From JBCBZH01 sp039815415 (GTDB taxonomy: Bacteria > Bacteroidota > Rhodothermia > Rhodothermales > Rubricoccaceae): a stretch of 8,826 bases of DNA. Shown piece after piece: positions 6,614 through 8,826 of this stretch. The stretch is from positions 1 through 8,826 of the forward strand of contig JBCBZH010000184.1 in assembly GCA_039815415.1 (NCBI GenBank). Reading direction: 5' to 3'. The position numbers were made by a program, and so were the translations under genes. Position 1 is the first letter of the stretch. Every line of letters begins with the position of its first letter. The notes below the pieces were generated by a model. The model was not told the origin of the DNA, searched no databases, and worked only from the letters and a program-made list of their open reading frames with translations.

Positions 6614-6953
6614 TGTCCAGTATGGCGAGTCGCTTCCGAAGGGTCGTGCGCTGCTGCTCTAGGCCGTAGGGCATGGCGTCCTCTGCGAACTGCCGCGCTA
6701 GCACAGCGATGCTTTCAAGGCGCGAGATGCGGGCGACGCTCTCCACATAGACGCGGATAGGGCGAGCGCCCTTGGTCTTCCAGTCGCGCCACAGTGAGCG
6801 TCGGTCGGAGTCGCCGGGTTTCGTGAGCGTGAGGGCAGTAATCGCCTTGCTTTTGCTCGGTTCAAGAATCCAGGGCACGATCTCTCCACCGATGGAGATG
6901 GACCAAGCGTAGTAGCCCTCCGCATGGTGGGGGTAGGGGTTTGAAGGAGCCAT
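6606..6953 (-). CDS. Conserved-looking element protein of unknown function
   Basis: Encodes 115 aa. The start is fixed by a TAATG overlap with the preceding stop. The N-terminal half looks beta-rich (GYYAWSISIGGEIVPWILEP). It is followed by a basic Trp-containing stretch (SDRRSLWRDWKTKGARPIRVYVESVARI) and a C-terminal helix (LEQQRTTLRKRLAILDNA). No signal peptide, membrane segment or known motif is recognised. Its 3' end overlaps the 21-aa micro-ORF by 8 nt. Confidence 0.65.
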   Translation of the reverse strand: MAPSNPYPHHAEGYYAWSISIGGEIVPWILEPSKSKAITALTLTKPGDSDRRSLWRDWKTKGARPIRVYVESVARISRLESIAVLARQFAEDAMPYGLEQQRTTLRKRLAILDNA

Positions 6954-7306
6954 TAAGTGTGGAGGATGCGCCGCGCCTCCTCGGGCGCGGACGGGTCTAG
7001 ATCAGCGGGCTCGAAGAGGTCCGCAGGAAACGGAGGTGGTTCACAGGTGCACGACAGGCGCTTGACCTCGCTGACCCTGACCCCAAAGACCCTGGGCTCT
7101 GGATAGTTGGCCGGAGTATGAGTCACCCACAGATCCCAGAAGTCACTGGTGTCGATAACGACCAGTGGTTGCCCAGGTCGTGCAATCACACCTCGGGGCG
7201 TATCGGCCCCGTCTCCGTCCTCCAAGAATGTGAACGGTGTTACAACGTCACCAACACGAATGGGCGTGATACGGTGGTCGGGCGTGGGTGGGGGCTCAGG
7301 AGGCAT
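6953..7306 (-). CDS. Small protein with SH3-barrel-like core, unknown function
   Basis: Encodes 117 aa. The frame is open upstream to 7504, but that part is the shadow of the zinc-ribbon gene; the ATG at 7306 overlaps that gene's TGA by one base. Residues ~14-84 have the rhythm of a small SH3-like beta barrel: PIRVGDVVTPF, PRGVIARPGQPLVVIDT, FWDLWVTHTP, VFGVRVSEVKRL. Such domains are common in phage accessory proteins; the fold is inferred only from pattern. A CTC pair (86-88) and an acidic proline-rich C-terminal tail follow. Confidence 0.65.
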   Translation of the reverse strand: MPPEPPPTPDHRITPIRVGDVVTPFTFLEDGDGADTPRGVIARPGQPLVVIDTSDFWDLWVTHTPANYPEPRVFGVRVSEVKRLSCTCEPPPFPADLFEPADLDPSAPEEARRILHT

Positions 7307-7479
7307 CACTTGTGGGGTACGCGCTTGATCGCAGGCGGTCGGGGGGCGTTCTGGGCGTCCTTCGTGAGCGTCGTTGTGTAGTAGCCACAGGTGTAACAGG
7401 TGTATTTGAGGCGGTTCACTCCTTGGAGCCACCTGGGACCGGAGATGTTGGAGCCTCCGCATTTGGGGCAGGTTTTCAT
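7306..7479 (-). CDS. 57-aa zinc-ribbon protein
   Basis: A short frame starting MKTCPKCGGSNI. Cys4 and Cys7 (CPKC) with Cys28 and Cys31 (CYTC, followed by GYY) make a textbook four-Cys zinc ribbon 20 residues apart, with a basic, proline-rich tail ending KRVPHK. Such ribbons bind nucleic acid or protein partners. The start overlaps the stop of the 23-aa micro-ORF (ATGA) and the TGA shares a base with the next ATG. A longer frame covering the same DNA (from 7504) yields histidine- and proline-rich noise and is rejected. Confidence 0.8.
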   Translation of the reverse strand: MKTCPKCGGSNISGPRWLQGVNRLKYTCYTCGYYTTTLTKDAQNAPRPPAIKRVPHK

Positions 7480-7547
7480 GTGTCTGTCTGGATGTGCCCT
7501 GCACGGGCGAGGTCGAGCGGGACGACGAGGGAAGAGGGGTCAGTCAT
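7476..7547 (-). CDS. 23-aa micro-ORF bridging two element genes
   Basis: ATG at 7547 overlaps the preceding stop as ATGACTGA (8 nt), and its own TGA overlaps the zinc-ribbon start as ATGA (4 nt). It thus exactly fills what would be a 60-nt gap. The peptide begins MTDPSSLVVP and ends LDLARAGHIQTDT. No family recognised. Like the 21-aa micro-ORF, it could be a translated linker or a microprotein; evidence is geometric. Confidence 0.5.
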   Translation of the reverse strand: MTDPSSLVVPLDLARAGHIQTDT

Positions 7548-7830
7548 GGAAACCGGGGAGGGTGCGGGCAACGTCCACGAGTGCTGCCCCCTTTTTTGTG
7601 ACCACGAAGCCTTCGCGTAGGCGTTCGGGTTCGTACAGGACGCCCCAATCGTCTACCAACGAGACGACCCCGACCGACTTGATCAGGCCGCGTCGATAGA
7701 GCGCCATGAATCGACGCCTTGGAAGCTGTGAGTTGGAGCACGCTGAACCGTGCTGTCCAGCCAGATCTGAGATCGTGCAGAGGTCCCCAAGCTGGCGCTC
7801 AGTAAGCGGGGGAAAGGTCTTGTCAGGCAT
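7540..7830 (-). CDS. Winged-helix-like DNA-binding protein
   Basis: Encodes 96 aa from the ATG at 7830, which overlaps the upstream stop as ATGCCTGA (8 nt); this is preferred to the longer open frame to 7863. Residues 7-50 look like a helical bundle ending in a recognition-type helix: PLTERQLGDLCTISDLAG, then SQLPRRRFMALYRRGLIKSV. Residues 51-90 have the features of a wing followed by a closing helix: LYEPERLREGFVVTKKGAALVDVART, resembling the end of MarR/PadR-type winged helices (Y-LT-KG--L). Probably a small element regulator; no specific family can be named. Confidence 0.68.
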   Translation of the reverse strand: MPDKTFPPLTERQLGDLCTISDLAGQHGSACSNSQLPRRRFMALYRRGLIKSVGVVSLVDDWGVLYEPERLREGFVVTKKGAALVDVARTLPGFHD

Positions 7831-7954
7831 CAGAGTCGAGCTGGCGAAGGATGCGCTGGACACGGCGGCGCCAGAGCAGGAAGCGGATGGTGGCTCGGAT
7901 CGAGCGATCTGGATTCCAGAACGAGCGGGTGGGGCGTGGGGTGGTGGTGTCCAT
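7823..7954 (-). CDS. 43-aa basic peptide of unknown function
   Basis: The ATG at 7954 shares a base with the preceding TGA (TGATG). The peptide starts MDTTTPRPTRSFWNP and continues with a strongly basic amphipathic helix (IRATIRFLLWRRRVQRILRQL). It could bind nucleic acid or lie on a membrane. The frame is open further upstream to 8035 but overlaps the zinc-finger-like gene. Its first codons repeat those of that gene (see the 16-bp repeat). Confidence 0.6.
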   Translation of the reverse strand: MDTTTPRPTRSFWNPDRSIRATIRFLLWRRRVQRILRQLDSDA

Positions 7955-7958
7955 CACT
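7943..7958 (-). repeat. 16-bp direct repeat at a gene start, copy 1
   Basis: Minus-strand AGTGATGGACACCACC spans the stop-start junction and the first codons (MDTT) of the 43-aa gene. It is identical to 8137-8152. Confidence 0.75.
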
Positions 7959-8148
7959 TCAAAGCAGACGAGAAGGCCGTCGTACGAAAGCAGTATTCCG
8001 AGAGGCGGCACGGTTCGGCGGGACGGGCTCCACACTCAGAGCACGGCGGCACCATTGACGGCGGGGCCACGTCTCCGCAATGGCAGACCCACCGACCATC
8101 CGGTTGGAGGCGGTAGATGTGGGAGCCTGTTTCTTTGGTGGTGTCCAT
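7954..8148 (-). CDS. 64-aa cysteine-rich, probable zinc-binding protein
   Basis: Starts at the ATG at 8148 (TGATG with the upstream gene); a GTG at 8151 directly before it is less likely. Six cysteines: VCHCG (22, 24), PPCSECGARPAEPC (36, 39, 47) and Cys53. The C--CGA-P-EPCR arrangement resembles zinc-finger-like motifs seen in small phage proteins (CP-CGA-PG-PC). The N-terminus HIYRLQPDGRWVCHCG also suggests a zinc knuckle. Role unknown; the neighbours are phage-type small genes. Confidence 0.7.
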   Translation of the reverse strand: MDTTKETGSHIYRLQPDGRWVCHCGDVAPPSMVPPCSECGARPAEPCRLSEYCFRTTAFSSALK

Positions 8149-8152
8149 CACT
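8137..8152 (-). repeat. 16-bp direct repeat at a gene start, copy 2
   Basis: Same 16 bases as 7943-7958, again covering a TGATG junction and the codons for MDTT, here of the cysteine-rich gene. Confidence 0.75.
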
Positions 8153-8417
8153 CTGCCTCCTCTGCGGGCGGAACGGTCCGGTAGTCAATCAGGACGTGTG
8201 TGATGGGCTGTACCTCGGCCTGCGGGTCGAATGCCCCATGCCTCCCATCTAGCACATCAAGGGCCTTGTTGTGCCAGCACTTGACGTAGTGGCTCAGTCG
8301 TCCATCGGACACGCGGGAGTCGCCGTACGTGAACCACGCTCCGATGTCGAGCCGGTAGAACCGGACGGTGCTGCTGGCTGGTCGTCTGTTGCGCGGAATG
8401 CTGATCTCGGTTGTCAT
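8148..8417 (-). CDS. Small phage-type domain protein
   Basis: Encodes 89 aa. The ATG at 8417 overlaps the upstream stop as ATGA; the frame continues to 8597 but that part shadows the preceding gene and is Arg/Pro noise. The order VRFYRLDIGAWFTYG (18-32), YVKCWHNKALDVLDG (44-58), AFDPQAEVQPI (62-72) follows a recurring small phage protein pattern (F--L--G--F ... YVK---KAL----G ... FDP--EV-P). This is probably a compact beta-barrel domain. Function of that group is unknown to me; the match is from pattern memory. Confidence 0.65.
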   Translation of the reverse strand: MTTEISIPRNRRPASSTVRFYRLDIGAWFTYGDSRVSDGRLSHYVKCWHNKALDVLDGRHGAFDPQAEVQPITHVLIDYRTVPPAEEAE

Positions 8418-8755
8418 GGTGTCTCTGCGGGCGGGGTGGCGCGGGAGAGGGCAGCACGGGCACCGACTAGAGCGTCTTGAACGGGCATCCATGTGTCCTC
8501 GCTGTCGTGTGCTAGGACGGCCTCCACCAGCTCGCGGAGGGCGGCGTAGAGGTCTGGGGCGGCGGCGATCAGGTGGGCATCTGCGCGAGACCGGCATGGC
8601 CTAGATGTGTCGTCGTCCCAACAGTCATTCCCGTGCAGCGGAACGTCGGCGATTCGGGTCGGGAAGAAGTCATCCGTCCAGACGGACATCACGAGCCCGC
8701 CGGTATTGTCCTCGAGGTGCCAAGGTCCGGGCGTGTGGGTCGGTGTCTCACTCAT
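8414..8755 (-). CDS. Phage-type hypothetical protein (TPGPW...LIAAAPDLYAAL)
   Basis: Encodes 113 aa. HTPGPWHLEDN (7-17) and RADAHLIAAAPDLYAALRELV (57-77) are the two signature blocks of a small protein very common in prophages and phages. There the middle region is variable and the DA-LIAAAP-L--AL helix is near-invariant. The biochemical role is not known. The middle contains acidic and Cys residues (HGNDCWDDDTSRPC). The start overlaps a stop in the upstream frame as ATGA, and the stop overlaps the next start as ATGA. It is the best single indicator that this region is phage-derived. Confidence 0.85.
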   Translation of the reverse strand: MSETPTHTPGPWHLEDNTGGLVMSVWTDDFFPTRIADVPLHGNDCWDDDTSRPCRSRADAHLIAAAPDLYAALRELVEAVLAHDSEDTWMPVQDALVGARAALSRATPPAETP

Positions 8756-8826
8756 CGTTCAAGGGTCTGTGCCTGCACCGCCGAGGAGCCGGAAGCGGCT
8801 CCGGTGGCGACAGGCGGCGTTACGCC
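8752..8826 (-). CDS. C-terminal end of an unidentified upstream gene
   Basis: The frame entering from the window edge ends in TGA at 8754-8752, overlapping the next ATG by 4 nt (ATGA). The last 24 residues begin GVTPPVATGA and end SSAVQAQTLER. A second open frame ends at 8759 with ...LLGGAGTDP and cannot be excluded. The first is preferred only because it fits the junction pattern of the chain. Confidence 0.35.
   Translation of the reverse strand, partial: GVTPPVATGAASGSSAVQAQTLER
8785..8802. repeat. Perfect 7-bp hairpin near the window edge
   Basis: GGAGCCG (8785-8791), GAAG (8792-8795), CGGCTCC (8796-8802): a perfect GC-rich stem with a four-base loop (CTTC on the minus strand), ~30 nt before the phage-type gene start. 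No T-tract follows in either direction. Confidence 0.5.

Larger units (their letters stand above)
4500..8826 (-). mobile_element. Integrase end of an integrated prophage-like element
   Basis: A tyrosine integrase abuts the chromosomal gene bcp. Upstream of it lie an excisionase-like HTH gene and a long one-strand chain of small genes, several with phage-type features (the TPGPW...LIAAAPDLYAAL protein, small zinc-finger proteins, a winged-helix-like protein). The backbone side has household genes. The left boundary should be near 4500-4580; the other end is outside the window. No structural, lysis or replication gene is visible, so prophage, satellite and plain genomic island all remain possible. 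No tRNA gene is at the junction. Confidence 0.75.

Noticed and set aside
7307..7504. N-terminal extension of the SH3-like gene
   Set aside because: The same DNA in another frame encodes a perfect four-Cys zinc ribbon whose stop overlaps the ATG at 7306.
8418..8597. Arg/Pro-rich N-terminal extension of the 89-aa phage-type protein
   Set aside because: It overlaps the phage-type TPGPW gene in another frame; the ATG at 8417 fits the ATGA junction.

Overview
The window is GC-rich, gene-dense bacterial DNA that falls into two parts. Positions 1 to about 4507 look like chromosomal backbone of a Rhodothermota/Bacteroidota-type organism (Rhodothermales-like). That reading rests on a GWxTD-domain lipoprotein, an FmdB-like protein with no zinc-ligand cysteines, a serine hydrolase of the type often fused to NagZ-like glycosidases, and gene starts with almost no Shine-Dalgarno sequences. 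The taxonomic call is an inference from gene families, not from a marker gene.

Backbone layout: the C-terminal end of a class-C-type serine hydrolase (+, 3-608); a cysteine-less FmdB-like protein with an acidic Ser/Thr tail (+, 652-963); convergent with it, a GWxTD lipoprotein (-, 994-2346) that directly follows tpiA (-, 2348-3106). Across a 110-bp divergent intergenic region with a perfect palindrome lie two tandem paralogous small lipoproteins (+, 3217-3654 and 3654-4034, joined TGATG). These meet, with only 2 nt between stop codons, the PrxQ/Bcp thiol peroxidase (-, 4037-4507).

From 4500 to the window end is one end of an integrated element, probably a prophage or phage-like island. All its genes are on the minus strand. 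Read in transcription order from the window edge they are: an unidentified partial frame; a TPGPW...LIAAAPDLYAAL phage-type protein; a small phage-type domain protein; a Cys-rich zinc-finger-like protein; a 43-aa basic peptide; a winged-helix-like protein; a 23-aa micro-ORF; a 57-aa zinc ribbon; an SH3-barrel-like protein; an unknown; a 21-aa micro-ORF; a one-pass membrane protein; an HTH excisionase-like protein; and a tyrosine integrase whose stop codon overlaps the start of host bcp.

The most striking feature is the junction architecture. Once the two micro-ORFs are recognised, the chain from 8826 to 4037 has no gap above 3 nt. Every junction is one of four kinds: 1-nt overlap (TGATG/TAATG), 4-nt overlap (ATGA), 8-nt overlap (ATGNCTGA/ATGNCTAG), or a 3-nt gap. 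The integrase/bcp junction uses the same 8-nt geometry, so the host peroxiredoxin appears stitched to the 3' end of the element's translational chain. An imperfectly understood att region (inverted repeat with 7-bp spacer, plus helically phased direct repeats) lies inside the integrase 3' end, just upstream of bcp.
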